A stretch of DNA of 64,000 nt, taken from NCBI GenBank assembly GCA_963843645.1, contig CAWJLE010000001.1, forward strand, positions 930,001 through 994,000, given 5' to 3'. Source of the stretch: CAWJLE01 sp963843645 (GTDB lineage: Bacteria; Chloroflexota; Anaerolineae; DAOTYC01). The notes under the pieces were generated by a model, which did no database searches, had not been told where the DNA came from, and worked only from the letters and a program-made list of their open reading frames with translations. Made by a program: the position numbers and the translations under genes. Shown here in pieces: positions 17,119 to 26,055 of the stretch (position 1 is its first letter; each line of letters opens with the position of its first letter).

Positions 17119-18282
17119 TCAAAAACTCTTATCTCTCGCTACTCTGTTTCGAGGTCCTCGAGATCTTCTTCTTCCTCTTCTTCCTCGAACTTCGTCCTCG
17201 TCCCACTCGGCCTCTACGTTGCCATCGGATTCATCCAGGCTATCCAACTCGTCCAGGTCCGTGTCGTCGACGTCCACATCGTCATCCTCGGATTCGTCGG
17301 ATTCGTCGTCATCCGTGGCGCCGGCAGAGCTACTGGACATGGCAGCCGCAGCCAGGGGCGACAAGAAGCCCTTGGCAATCAGTTTTTCCCGCAGCTCATC
17401 GAGCGATTTCCGGCCAAAGTTGCGGACGGCCAGGATCTCCTCCTCGCCCTTCTCGAGACGATCGAGCACTTCACCAACCTTGGTCACTCCAGCCCGTTTC
17501 AAGCAGTTGTAGGCACGAACGGTGAGCCCAAGATCTTCGATCGGAGTCTCGTAGACGCGGGTCGGGATGCCCCCCTCGTGCGGGGCCTCTTCCACTTCTG
17601 CCGGAGCCTCGCCAAAGGTTGCCACGAGGTTGAAGTGCCGAACGAGAATCGCCGCGCTCTGGCGCAACGCATCCTGGGGCGTGATGCTGCCGTCCGTCAG
17701 GATTTCGAGCACGAGACGGTCGAAGTCCGTCATCTGACCAACGCGAGCCGGTTCGACGATGTAGTTGGTGCGCCGCACCGGGCTGTAGATGGCATCGACC
17801 GGGATATCACCAATGGGCAGCTTCGCCCGATCCTCGGCCGGCGAGTATCCCCGCCCCCGTTCGACCACGAACTCAATGTCCAGGTCAGCCTCGGGCGAGT
17901 CCGCGCTCAACAGGTGGAGGTCGGGGTTGATGATCTCGACCTGAGCCGGGATTTCCAGGTCGCCGGCGGTGATGTCCCCTTCGCCGCTCACCGACAGGTG
18001 CAGCCGCGCCGGTCCATCTTCGTGCATGATCAGGCGCAACTGCTTCACGTTAAGGATAAAAGTCGTCATGTCCTCGCGGACATTTGGAATGTCGGAAAAC
18101 TCATGGTGCACGCCGCTGACACGCAGTGACGTTACTGCGGCCCCGGACAGGGAAGAAAGCAACGTCCGCCGCAAAGCGTTGCCCAACGTAATCCCAAAGC
18201 CACTTTCCAGCGGTCCGATTACGAACTTCCCGTAATTCTGAGAACTGGCTTCACATTCGATTTTCGGCAAGATCCGATCCAT
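17119..18282 (-). CDS. rpoA: RNA polymerase alpha subunit with long acidic C-terminal tail
   Basis: 387 residues, against about 310-330 for most alpha subunits. The N-terminal assembly domain has FVIGPLESGFGITLGNALRR and DFDRLVLEILTDGSITPQDA. The C-terminal domain (LGLTVRAYNCLKRAGVTKVG, LAVRNFGRKSLDELREKL) is complete. After it come about 75 extra residues: an Ala/Ser stretch, a strongly acidic run rich in Asp, Glu and Ser (including DDDESDESEDDDVDVDD), then a basic end with RGRRGRRRSRG. The start follows GGGGGAGGTGTAAAGAGCT. The frame is intact throughout the tail and ends 15 bases before rplQ. Confidence 0.96.
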   Translation of the reverse strand: MDRILPKIECEASSQNYGKFVIGPLESGFGITLGNALRRTLLSSLSGAAVTSLRVSGVHHEFSDIPNVREDMTTFILNVKQLRLIMHEDGPARLHLSVSGEGDITAGDLEIPAQVEIINPDLHLLSADSPEADLDIEFVVERGRGYSPAEDRAKLPIGDIPVDAIYSPVRRTNYIVEPARVGQMTDFDRLVLEILTDGSITPQDALRQSAAILVRHFNLVATFGEAPAEVEEAPHEGGIPTRVYETPIEDLGLTVRAYNCLKRAGVTKVGEVLDRLEKGEEEILAVRNFGRKSLDELREKLIAKGFLSPLAAAAMSSSSAGATDDDESDESEDDDVDVDDTDLDELDSLDESDGNVEAEWDEDEVRGRRGRRRSRGPRNRVARDKSF

Positions 18283-18375
18283 AGCTCTTTACACCTCCCC
18301 CGCATGGGGCAGAACCATCGCGCACAAAGACGCACCAGTCCCCATTGACAGCTTATCCTACCCCACAAACACAGA

Positions 18376-19011
18376 CTAGCGGCTGTAGAATTCTACAATC
18401 AGCTGCTCTTCGAGTTGTACATCGACGTCTTCGCGCGAGGGAACCTGCAGAACCCGTCCCGCCATATTGTCAACGTCAAGGGACAACCAACCCGGAACGT
18501 CGCGGCCGCCCAGGTGGTCCTTCAAGGCCTGGAAGTAGCCGTTCTGCCGGCTGTTGCCCACTATGGTGACGATATCACCGGGGGTAACAGCAAAAGACGG
18601 AATATCGGTTCTCTTGCCATTCACTTCGATATGACCATGGCGGACGAGCTGCCGAGCCTGCGGCCGCGATTCGGCCAACCCCAACCGGTAGACGACGTTA
18701 TCCAACCGGGTTTCGAGGGCGATCAACAGGTTAGTACCCGTAAGACCTTTGTGCCGCTCTGCATCAGCAAAATACCGCCGGAACTGCTTTTCGAACACAC
18801 CGTAAAACCGTCGTGCCTTTTGCTTCTCGCGCAACTGCAAGGCGTAATCGGACGCCTTGCGGCGGAACTGCCGCTGGGGACCATGCATGCCGGCCGGATA
18901 ACTCCGCTTCTCGACCGAGCACTTGGGCGAGAAACAGCGTTCGCCTTTCAGAAACAGCCGCATGCCTTCCCTGCGACACAATTTGCAAACAGGCCCTATA
19001 TATCTTCCCAT
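18376..19011 (-). CDS. rpsD: 30S ribosomal protein S4, zinc-binding form
   Basis: A 211-residue S4 protein that binds 16S rRNA early in assembly. The N-terminus keeps four cysteines (VCKLC and CFSPKC), the zinc-binding form. YGVFEKQFRRYFADAERHKG and the S4 RNA-binding domain (RLDNVVYRLGLAESRPQARQ, RHGHIEVNGKRTDIPS) follow. It lies between rpsK and rpoA as in the alpha operon. Confidence 0.98.
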   Translation of the reverse strand: MGRYIGPVCKLCRREGMRLFLKGERCFSPKCSVEKRSYPAGMHGPQRQFRRKASDYALQLREKQKARRFYGVFEKQFRRYFADAERHKGLTGTNLLIALETRLDNVVYRLGLAESRPQARQLVRHGHIEVNGKRTDIPSFAVTPGDIVTIVGNSRQNGYFQALKDHLGGRDVPGWLSLDVDNMAGRVLQVPSREDVDVQLEEQLIVEFYSR

Positions 19012-19080
19012 TTTGCCTCCATGAGAATGAGACCCAAAGTCTCTGCCCCTACCTTTGGAACGAAAACCTGACGAAACTGA

Positions 19081-19488
19081 CTAGACGCGGCGCTTCTTAG
19101 GAGGACGGCATCCGTTGTGCGGAATGGGCGTCACGTCGGTGATCGAGCGCACCTTCAGGCCGGCGGCCTGAATGGAGCGAATCGCTGCCTCTCGGCCGGG
19201 GCCAGGCCCCTTCACAAAGACGTCCACCTCGCGCAACCCCTGATCCATGGCTTCCTTGACCGCGTTGGTGGCCGCCAGCTGCGCGGCGTAAGGCGTGCTC
19301 TTGCGAGAGCCCTTGAAACCGGCGGTGCCGGCGCTGCCCCACGCGATGGCATTGCCACCCTGATCGGTGATGGTGATGATTGTATTGTTAAAATTGGACT
19401 GAACGTGCGCCTGTCCAAACGGAACATTCTTTCGCTCACGCCGCCGAACACGTCTGCCAGTAGTCGCAGTGCGTTTTGCAGTTGCCAT
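19081..19488 (-). CDS. rpsK: 30S ribosomal protein S11
   Basis: I start this 135-residue protein at the ATG at 19488, which has GGAGGG about 5 bases upstream; a start 15 codons earlier has no such site. NFNNTIITITDQGGNAIAW, GSRKSTPYAAQLAA and the end PIPHNGCRPPKKRRV are S11 signatures. It forms part of the 30S platform. Confidence 0.97.
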   Translation of the reverse strand: MATAKRTATTGRRVRRRERKNVPFGQAHVQSNFNNTIITITDQGGNAIAWGSAGTAGFKGSRKSTPYAAQLAATNAVKEAMDQGLREVDVFVKGPGPGREAAIRSIQAAGLKVRSITDVTPIPHNGCRPPKKRRV

Positions 19489-19574
19489 TTTCCCTCCTGT
19501 GTTGAGCCTAGGGGAAGGCTGGCCCAGGCGCATCCTTGCTGCGCCCAGGTTGCTGCTCCCAACCCCACCTTTAC

Positions 19575-19958
19575 TTATTTCTTCGCCTTCGCCCGACGCT
19601 TCCCGGCCACTGTCTTCCGCGGTCCGCGCTTGGCGCGGGCGTTCGTGCGCGTACGCTGACCGCGCACCGGCAGATTGCGACGATGCCGGACGCCCCGATA
19701 GCAGCCGATTTCCTGGAGCCGATTGATGTTCATCGCCACCTCGCGCCGCAGGTCACCTTCGACACGATAGTTGCGGTCGATGAATTCACGCAGACGGCCC
19801 ATTTCAGCTTCGGCCAGGTCCTTGACGCGCGTATCCGCCTCGATCTTGGTCTGAGCCAGGATCTGATGGCTGGACGCTCTGCCAATCCCATAGATGTAGG
19901 TCAGGGCAATCTCTATAGTCTTGTCCCGGGGTAGGTCTACCCCAGCGATTCTAGCCAT
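19575..19958 (-). CDS. rpsM: 30S ribosomal protein S13
   Basis: Starts at the ATG at 19958, after GGGAGGAAAGACGA, giving 127 residues. MARIAGVDLPRDKTIEIALT, GIGRASSHQILAQ, YRGVRHRRNLPVRGQRTRTN and a Lys/Arg-rich tail are typical of S13, which contacts the 50S subunit and P-site tRNA. Confidence 0.98.
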   Translation of the reverse strand: MARIAGVDLPRDKTIEIALTYIYGIGRASSHQILAQTKIEADTRVKDLAEAEMGRLREFIDRNYRVEGDLRREVAMNINRLQEIGCYRGVRHRRNLPVRGQRTRTNARAKRGPRKTVAGKRRAKAKK

Positions 19959-20024
19959 TCGTCTTTCCTCCCGTACGCGCTCTCCGGCTCGGAGCGCTTG
20001 AAGCCGATACAATCATCACAATAT

Positions 20025-20138
20025 CTACCCTTGGCGCTGCTTGTGCTTCGGGTTTTCGCAGATCACGCGCAGTACGCCCTTGCGCTTTACAATCTTGCAC
20101 TTCTCACAGCGTACCTTCACCGACGGTTTGACCTTCAT
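20025..20138 (-). CDS. rpmJ: 50S ribosomal protein L36
   Basis: A 37-residue protein reading MKVKPSVKVRCEKCKIVKRK, then GVLRVICENPKHKQRQG. Cys11, Cys14 and Cys27 with His32 form the zinc site of the zinc-binding L36 type. It lies between map and rpsM, its usual place, but infA, normally just before it, is not present. Confidence 0.97.
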   Translation of the reverse strand: MKVKPSVKVRCEKCKIVKRKGVLRVICENPKHKQRQG

Positions 20139-20177
20139 ACCTGTCTCTCCTCTGCCACCCTGTCTCGCTGATCGTCT

Positions 20178-20924
20178 CTAGAGTTGGGTCAGTATCAGCG
20201 GCTCGCCATCAGTCACCGCAACAGTATGTTCGAAGTGGGCCGAAAGACTCCTGTCCAGACTCACGACGGTCCAGTTGTCCGCGAGCACCTGAGTCCGCCA
20301 GTCGCCGATGTTCACCATCGGCTCCAGAGCCAGAGTCATACCCGTCTGGAGCAGCAGCCCCTGGCCCGGCGCGCCGAAGTTGAAGATCTGTGGATCTTCG
20401 TGCATCTTGCGACCGATGCCATGCCCGGTGTACTCGCGCACCACCGCGAACCCCGCCTGATCGACGTGGCTCTGGACCGCCCAGGAGATGTCTCCCAGGT
20501 GGTTTCCACTTCGGGCCTGGGCAATGCCGTGCTCCAGGGCCGTCTTGGTCACGTCAAGGAGTCGCTGCGCTTCGGGGCTGATCCGACCGACCCCTAGACT
20601 GATGGCAGCATCTCCCTGAAAGCCGTGATAGATGGCGCCAACATCCACGGCGATGATGTCTCCCTCTTGGAGCACTCGTTCGCCCGGGATTCCGTGAACG
20701 ATCTCCTCGTTGACCGAAGTGCAGATCGAGGCTGGATAACCCCGATAGCCCTTGAAGGAAGGAAGGGCCTTCGCCTTGATGATGAACTCGTGGGCCGCGG
20801 TGTCAAGCTCGAGGGTTGTCACCCCGGGCTTGACCAGTTCGGTCATCAAAGCCAGCACTTCGGCGACGATCTGTCCCGCCTGGCGCATTTGTTCAATTTG
20901 CCGGGCGGACTTCAGGATGACCAT
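20178..20924 (-). CDS. map: type I methionine aminopeptidase
   Basis: A 248-residue enzyme that removes the initiator Met from nascent proteins. CTSVNEEIVHGIPGERVLQE, the metal ligands in GDIIAVDVGAIYHGFQGDAA, the His in EYTGHGIGRKMHEDP, the Glu in LALEPMVN and AHFEHTVAVTDGEP complete the metal-binding pattern (Asp, Asp, His, Glu, Glu). It has no N-terminal zinc-finger extension. It follows adk by 7 bases. Confidence 0.97.
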   Translation of the reverse strand: MVILKSARQIEQMRQAGQIVAEVLALMTELVKPGVTTLELDTAAHEFIIKAKALPSFKGYRGYPASICTSVNEEIVHGIPGERVLQEGDIIAVDVGAIYHGFQGDAAISLGVGRISPEAQRLLDVTKTALEHGIAQARSGNHLGDISWAVQSHVDQAGFAVVREYTGHGIGRKMHEDPQIFNFGAPGQGLLLQTGMTLALEPMVNIGDWRTQVLADNWTVVSLDRSLSAHFEHTVAVTDGEPLILTQL

Positions 20925-20931
20925 GATCGCT

Positions 20932-21621
20932 TCACCGGCCTTGCTGGCTAGCCGTCTGAATCACTGACAGCAGCGCCGCCTGGACGTCTTCGATGTCCTG
21001 CTCGCCATCGACTTCGTGCAGCAACGCCTCTTTCTGATAGAAATCGATGAGCGGCGCCGTCTGCGTGAAGTACACCTTGAGTCGGTTCCCGACCGTCTCC
21101 AGCCGATCGTCCGGCCGTTGGTACAATTCGCCGCCGCACGCATCACACTGCCCAGGCGTCTTGGGCGGATTGTACAACGTGTGATAGACCGCCTGGCACT
21201 GGCGGCAAATCCACCGACCGGTCAGACGTGCTACCAGGGCCTCTTCGGGCACCTGGATGGCGATAGCGGCGTCGATCTTCTTCCCATCCTGACGCAGCAC
21301 CTCATCCAGCGCCTTGGCCTGCTCCACCGTGCGCGGGAAACCATCCAGAATCGCGCCCCGCGCATTGGTGTCAGGCTGGCTGAGCCGGTCGCGCACCATA
21401 GCCACGGTCACATCATCGGGGACCAACTCGCCCTTTTCCATGTAGCTCTTGGCCAGCAGGCCCAGTGGCGTCTCCTGTTTCAGGTTGTCGCGAAACAGGT
21501 CGCCGCTGGACACGTGCGGCAGATTCAGGGCCTCCGATAGACGCGTGGCCTGAGTGCCTTTGCCGGCCCCCGGCGCGCCCAGCAGGATGATGTGCCTGGT
21601 CGATGTTTGCGATGAATTCAA
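20932..21621 (-). CDS. adk: adenylate kinase, zinc-LID form
   Basis: This 229-residue kinase interconverts ATP, ADP and AMP. The P-loop GAPGAGKGTQAT, the AMP-binding SSGDLFRDN and LDGFPRTVEQA, and a long LID with two Cys pairs (CRQC and CDAC), expected to bind zinc, are visible. The start is TTG at 21621 with AGAGAGGATTGAGCG upstream; no better ATG lies before the P-loop. It lies between secY and map, the common spc-operon order. Confidence 0.96.
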   Translation of the reverse strand: MNSSQTSTRHIILLGAPGAGKGTQATRLSEALNLPHVSSGDLFRDNLKQETPLGLLAKSYMEKGELVPDDVTVAMVRDRLSQPDTNARGAILDGFPRTVEQAKALDEVLRQDGKKIDAAIAIQVPEEALVARLTGRWICRQCQAVYHTLYNPPKTPGQCDACGGELYQRPDDRLETVGNRLKVYFTQTAPLIDFYQKEALLHEVDGEQDIEDVQAALLSVIQTASQQGR

Positions 21622-21642
21622 CGCTCAATCCTCTCTCGATGA

Positions 21643-22962
21643 TTACCGGATGAAACCTTCGTAGTGACGCATCAACAACTGAGCTTCCAGCTGCTTCATG
21701 GTGTCGAGCACGACACCGACCACGATGAGCAGGCCTGTGCTGGTAATCAACATCGTCTGTGTCTCGCTGACGTCACGCACCATCCACGGCAGAATAGCCA
21801 CGGCGCCGAGGAAGACTGCACCTACCAACGTGATGCGCTGCAACACGCCGTTAAGGTAATCTGCGGTCCGCTTGCCAGGCCGGATGCCGGGGATAAAGCC
21901 ACCCTGTTTCTGCAGATTCTCCGGCAAGTTCTGCTGCCGGAAGATCACGTCGGTGTAGAAGTACGTGAAGCCGATGACCATGATGAAGTACAGAAGCCAG
22001 TACAGATTGCTGTTGGGGCTGAACACCGAGCTGACCGTCGTCGCCACCGACTTGACGAACTCAGAGGTCGAGAAGACGAAGTAGCTCGCGATGACGCCCG
22101 GGAAAATCAAGATTGACTGCGCGAAGATCAACGGGATCATGCCGGCCGAGTTAACGCGAAGAGGGATGTGAGTGCTCTGGCCGCCGGCGATACGCAACCG
22201 ATTTCCACGCATCGCCAGAACGCGCTTACCGTACTGGACCGGGATACGCCGCTGACCTTCCTGAATCACGACAATTCCCAGAATGGTAATCGCGGTGATG
22301 ATCAGGAACATGATCAGCGTCCAGGGCCCGCTCTCGCTAACGATCATCTGACCGACCCGCTGTGGCACCCGGGCCACAATTCCGCCGAAGATGATGATCG
22401 ACACACCGTTGCCGATACCCTGTTCGGTGATCAACTCGCCCAGCCAGACGGCGATCACCGTCCCGGCGGTCAAAGTAACGAGAGTGCTGATCGTGGGCAA
22501 GACCGTCGCCGCCGAGCCGAAACCGAAGTCCGAGAGCACCGCCGCCTGGCCACCGGTTCCCCGAGACAGCAACGTCGCCTGGCCGTAAGCCTGCAGCGCC
22601 GCCAGAGGAATGGTCAGCCAGTGGGTGTACTGGTTGATCTTATCCCGTCCCGCTTCGCCTTCCTTGGAGATCTCTTCCAAGGCCGGGATGATGGGCAGGA
22701 GCAGCTGAATGATGATCGACGCTGTGATGTAGGGATAGACGCCCATCGCCATCACAGAGAAGCTGGACATCGCTCCACCGGAAAACATATCGAGCATACC
22801 CAACAACTGGTTGGACTCGAAGACCTGCCGTAAGGTCTGCGGGTTCACGTTGGGCACCGGAATGTGGGATGCCAGTCGGTAGATGACGAGAATAAAAAGA
22901 GTGAACAGGATTCGGCGTCTCAAGTCCGGCAAATTAAACGCGTTCCGAACCGCCTGCAACAT
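21643..22962 (-). CDS. secY: preprotein translocase subunit SecY
   Basis: A 439-residue channel protein with ten hydrophobic segments. It starts at the ATG at 22962 behind AAGGAGATTGCAC. Diagnostic segments are SHIPVPNVNPQTLRQVF, FSVMAMGVYPYITASIIIQL, GQATLLSRG and PENLQKQGGFIPGIRPGKRT. It forms the Sec pore with SecE and SecG, which are not in the window. The frame is intact. Confidence 0.97.
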   Translation of the reverse strand: MLQAVRNAFNLPDLRRRILFTLFILVIYRLASHIPVPNVNPQTLRQVFESNQLLGMLDMFSGGAMSSFSVMAMGVYPYITASIIIQLLLPIIPALEEISKEGEAGRDKINQYTHWLTIPLAALQAYGQATLLSRGTGGQAAVLSDFGFGSAATVLPTISTLVTLTAGTVIAVWLGELITEQGIGNGVSIIIFGGIVARVPQRVGQMIVSESGPWTLIMFLIITAITILGIVVIQEGQRRIPVQYGKRVLAMRGNRLRIAGGQSTHIPLRVNSAGMIPLIFAQSILIFPGVIASYFVFSTSEFVKSVATTVSSVFSPNSNLYWLLYFIMVIGFTYFYTDVIFRQQNLPENLQKQGGFIPGIRPGKRTADYLNGVLQRITLVGAVFLGAVAILPWMVRDVSETQTMLITSTGLLIVVGVVLDTMKQLEAQLLMRHYEGFIR

Positions 22963-23003
22963 GTGCAATCTCCTTCAAGAGTCATAGGCAGCTGGCCAGC
23001 CAC

Positions 23004-23459
23004 CTACGACTGCAAGGCCAACTCCTCGATAGTCCCACCGGCACTGGCGATCTTTTCACGGGCTGCAGCTGAGAAGCGGTGCGCCTTGATGACCAGCGGC
23101 TTCGTCAGCTCGCCGTCAGCCAGGATCACGACCCGCGCATCAGGCGTGCGCAAAATGCCCGCCTCGGCCAGGACCTCGGGAGTAATCACTGCGTTTGCTT
23201 CAAACGCGTCCAACAGGCTCAAGTTCACTGGCGAGTATTGAATGCGGAAAGGATTCTTGAAGCCACGCTTGTGGGGCAGCCGCCGCACGATGGGCAGCTG
23301 ACCACCTTCAAAGTAAGGGCGGACACCGCCGCCGGCACGGGACCCCTGGCCTTTGGTACCACGGCCGCTGGTCTTGCCTTTTCCGGCGGAAATACCGCGC
23401 CCGATTCGCTTACGAGACTTTTTCGCCCCTTCGGCAGGGCGCAGATCATGCAGTTTCAT
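23004..23459 (-). CDS. rplO: 50S ribosomal protein L15
   Basis: 151 residues, starting MKLHDLRPAEGAKKSRKRIG, with the Gly-rich RGISAGKGKTSGRGTKGQGS extension that enters the 50S core, the GGQLPIVRRLPHKRGFKN loop and a globular C-terminal domain. It lies between rpmD and secY as expected. Confidence 0.98.
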   Translation of the reverse strand: MKLHDLRPAEGAKKSRKRIGRGISAGKGKTSGRGTKGQGSRAGGGVRPYFEGGQLPIVRRLPHKRGFKNPFRIQYSPVNLSLLDAFEANAVITPEVLAEAGILRTPDARVVILADGELTKPLVIKAHRFSAAAREKIASAGGTIEELALQS

Positions 23460-23506
23460 TCACTCTATCTCCAAAGCGGTGGTCTCGATGAAAAGCCCGA
23501 TCCGCA

Positions 23507-23710
23507 CTAGCCCTCAATCTCCTCGACGTTGATCAGGTGACTGACCTTCACGACCATTCCGAGGGTAGCGGGCGTCTTCTCATGTTCCACGATCGAACCC
23601 AACCTGGTCAGGCCCAAAGCCCTAATCGTCGCCTTCTGCCGCTTGGGATAGCCGATAGCGCTCTTTACCCAGGTCAGCCGCAAGCGCACTGCTTTTTCAC
23701 TGCTCGCCAT
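23507..23710 (-). CDS. rpmD: 50S ribosomal protein L30
   Basis: A 67-residue L30 protein (VRLRLTWVKSAIGYPKRQKA, LGLTRLGSIVEHEKTPATLG, MVVKVSHLINVEE). Its start overlaps the rpsE stop by 14 bases, consistent with translational coupling. Confidence 0.96.
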   Translation of the reverse strand: MASSEKAVRLRLTWVKSAIGYPKRQKATIRALGLTRLGSIVEHEKTPATLGMVVKVSHLINVEEIEG

Positions 23711-24227
23711 TGCCGCGCCTCCAATGCGGGATCAGCTTCTCTACCGCCACCCCGCGCCGTTTGGCTTCAACCTCGGCACGTCTGAGCTGCGTCAGGCCGG
23801 TGTAAGTGGCCCAGGCGACGTTGAGGATATTGGCGCTGCCCAGCGACTTGGTGAGGATGTCACGGATGCCGGCGGCTTCGACCACGGCACGCACGCCACC
23901 ACCAGCAATCACGCCGGTGCCGGGCGAAGCGGGCCGCATAAGAACCTGAGCCGCGCCGAACTGCGCCAGCACCTGGTGTGGGATCGTCGTTCCGTCCATG
24001 ACGATCTTCTGCATCTTGCGCCGGGCGTGCTCACTGCCCTTGCGGATGGCCTCGGGCACGTCTGCAGCCTTGCCGATGCCAATGCCCACACTACCTTGCT
24101 TATCCCCAACCACAACCATGGCCCGAAAGCCGAAGCGACGTCCACCCTTCACAACTTTGGCCGTCCTGGCAATGCTGACCACTCGCTCTTCGAATTCATC
24201 GTTACTGTCAAAATCCCTCTTCGGCAT
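23697..24227 (-). CDS. rpsE: 30S ribosomal protein S5
   Basis: A 176-residue S5 protein. The double-stranded RNA-binding part reads RTAKVVKGGRRFGFRAMVVV and VGIGIGKAADVPEAIRKG; the second domain has ASPGTGVIAGGGVRAVVEAA and GSANILNVAWATYTGL. It helps decoding accuracy and mRNA unwinding on the 30S subunit. Confidence 0.98.
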   Translation of the reverse strand: MPKRDFDSNDEFEERVVSIARTAKVVKGGRRFGFRAMVVVGDKQGSVGIGIGKAADVPEAIRKGSEHARRKMQKIVMDGTTIPHQVLAQFGAAQVLMRPASPGTGVIAGGGVRAVVEAAGIRDILTKSLGSANILNVAWATYTGLTQLRRAEVEAKRRGVAVEKLIPHWRRGNGEQ

Positions 24228-24277
24228 CGATCCTCCCTTTGGCCTATGCTGAACCGGCCATGTGCGTCAGGTTCAAC

Positions 24278-24643
24278 CTAGAACTGCAGCCCGCCCTCAC
24301 GCGAAGCGTCGGCCAAGGCTTTCACTCGCCCGTGGTACAGGTAGCCTCCCCGATCAAACACAACCTGCTTGATACCCTTCGCCAGCGCACGCTGGGCCAC
24401 GAGGTTGCCGACCAGTTTGGCCTGATCGGTCTTATTCAGGCCTTTCAGCTGCTCACGCAGCTCGGGGTCTTGAGTCGACGCAGCGACCAGGGTGTTGCCT
24501 TGGCTGTCATCGATGATTTGCGCATAGATCTGTTTTAAGCTTCTGAACACGTTCAACCGCGGCCGCTCTGGCGTCCCGGACACGTGCTTCCGCACGCGCT
24601 CGTGCCGTCGTTGACGCGCTTCATTACGGATATCTTCACTCAC
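24278..24643 (-). CDS. rplR: 50S ribosomal protein L18
   Basis: A 121-residue protein with RRHERVRKHVSGTPERPRL, VFRSLKQIYAQIIDDSQG, VGNLVAQRALAKGIKQVVFD and RGGYLYHGRVKALADASREG, the full L18 pattern. It binds 5S rRNA with L5. It precedes rpsE by 50 bases. Confidence 0.98.
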   Translation of the reverse strand: MSEDIRNEARQRRHERVRKHVSGTPERPRLNVFRSLKQIYAQIIDDSQGNTLVAASTQDPELREQLKGLNKTDQAKLVGNLVAQRALAKGIKQVVFDRGGYLYHGRVKALADASREGGLQF

Positions 24644-24710
24644 CCTTGCAATCCCCCTCTAGCAGGCCTGCCTGAAGAATGAACGTTACCTTCGACCCAG
24701 GCCGAGCGCA

Positions 24711-25259
24711 TTATCCACCGACCTTGCCGGCCTTGCCCGCCTTGCGGCGTACGTGCTCGCCTTGATACAGCACGCCTTTTCCCTTGTAAGGCTCGGGCTT
24801 GCGGAAGGATCGGATCTTGGCGGCAATTTCCCCGACCAATTCCTTATTGATTCCTTCAATGGCAAATACTTTTTCGCCTTTTTCCACCGAAAAGGATACG
24901 CCCGGGGGTGGCATCACTTCGATGGGGTGCGAATGGCCGAGCTGCAACACCAGGGACTGGCCCTGCATTGCGGCGCGGTAGCCCACGCCTTCCACCTCCA
25001 TCACTTTTCGGAAACCCTCGCTAACCCCTTTGACCATATTGGCCAGCAGCGCGCGCGTGAGGCCGTGGTAGGCACGATGCGCCCGCTCGTCAGTCGAACG
25101 AGACACAAGCAACTGATTGCCTTCGAGTTTCACAGCAATCTCGGGGCGTACTTCGTGGGTGAGCTCACCCCTCGGCCCCTTCACAGAGACCTTTTGGCCT
25201 TCTATGTTAACACTTACGCCTTGCGGCAATGTGACTGGCATTCGACCTACACGTGACAC
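24711..25259 (-). CDS. rplF: 50S ribosomal protein L6
   Basis: 182 residues from a GTG at 25259, chosen because it has GGAGGTG five bases upstream and gives the family N-terminus VSRVGRMPVTLPQGV; an upstream in-frame start lacks a site. The two repeated L6 domains end in the signature PEPYKGKGVLYQGEHVRRKA. It has the usual place between rpsH and rplR. Confidence 0.96.
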   Translation of the reverse strand: MSRVGRMPVTLPQGVSVNIEGQKVSVKGPRGELTHEVRPEIAVKLEGNQLLVSRSTDERAHRAYHGLTRALLANMVKGVSEGFRKVMEVEGVGYRAAMQGQSLVLQLGHSHPIEVMPPPGVSFSVEKGEKVFAIEGINKELVGEIAAKIRSFRKPEPYKGKGVLYQGEHVRRKAGKAGKVGG

Positions 25260-25304
25260 AACACACCTCCACACCAACTGGTTGCTAAAGCCAGTGGCTC
25301 AAGA

Positions 25305-25703
25305 TTACCAAACGTAACAGAGGACCTCGCCGCCCACGCCCAATCGACGGGCCTGGGCACCGGTGAGAACGCCCCTGGAGGTCGACAAGATGGCCACGCC
25401 CAACCCGCTATAAACCCAGGGGATGTCGCCCCGCTTGGTATAGATTCGAGAGCCCGGCTTGCTCACGCGACTCAGTCCACTGAGCACTGGCCGCTTATCG
25501 ATATCGTATTTCAGCCAGATTCGGATCGCCTGACGAGACTGGTCTCTGATCACCTCGTAGCGGTCGATGAATCCCTCTTCCTTCAAAATGTTGACGATAG
25601 CCACTTTCACTTTCGAATGAGGAACGACGACCTGGCTGTGCCGCGCCATCACCGCATTCCTGATTCGGGTCAACAGATCAGCTATAGGGTCAGACATACT
25701 CAT
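25305..25703 (-). CDS. rpsH: 30S ribosomal protein S8
   Basis: The ATG at 25703 follows AGGAGAGCAGTCT and gives 132 residues starting MSMSDPIADLLTRIRNAVMA. VVVPHSKVKVAIVNILKEEG and the C-terminal signature GLGVAILSTSRGVLTGAQAR are present. S8 binds the centre of 16S rRNA and in many bacteria represses the spc operon. Confidence 0.97.
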   Translation of the reverse strand: MSMSDPIADLLTRIRNAVMARHSQVVVPHSKVKVAIVNILKEEGFIDRYEVIRDQSRQAIRIWLKYDIDKRPVLSGLSRVSKPGSRIYTKRGDIPWVYSGLGVAILSTSRGVLTGAQARRLGVGGEVLCYVW

Positions 25704-25807
25704 AGACTGCTCTCCTATTTCCTGGGGTGCAACCTGGCTTAGCTGGCCAGGGCCCACACAACTCGCAACGCAAGGAAAAGTTTCTGTTGCGCGAACTGCT
25801 TGCACGT

Positions 25808-25990
25808 CTACCAGCTCGACTTGGTCACGCCAGGAATCGAGCCCTCTAGCGCCATCTTGCGGAAGCAGATGCGACACAGATGAAATCGCCTCATGTAGCC
25901 CCGGGGCCGGCCACAGACGTTGCAACGGTTGCGCACACGAGTTTTGTACTTGCGGCGTGTCTCGCGGACAATCATGCTTGTTTTCGCCAC
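25808..25990 (-). CDS. rpsN: 30S ribosomal protein S14, zinc-binding type Z
   Basis: The short (60-residue) zinc form of S14: MAKTSMIVRETRRKYKTRVR, then CNVCGRPRGYMRRFHLCRIC, whose two Cys pairs bind zinc, and FRKMALEGSIPGVTKSSW. It lies between rplE and rpsH. Confidence 0.98.
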   Translation of the reverse strand: MAKTSMIVRETRRKYKTRVRNRCNVCGRPRGYMRRFHLCRICFRKMALEGSIPGVTKSSW

Positions 25991-26055
25991 GTATTCCTCC
26001 CTAATTACCCCACACCAAGATGCGTTTCAGTAACATGCCCTCTGAATCCTGGGTC

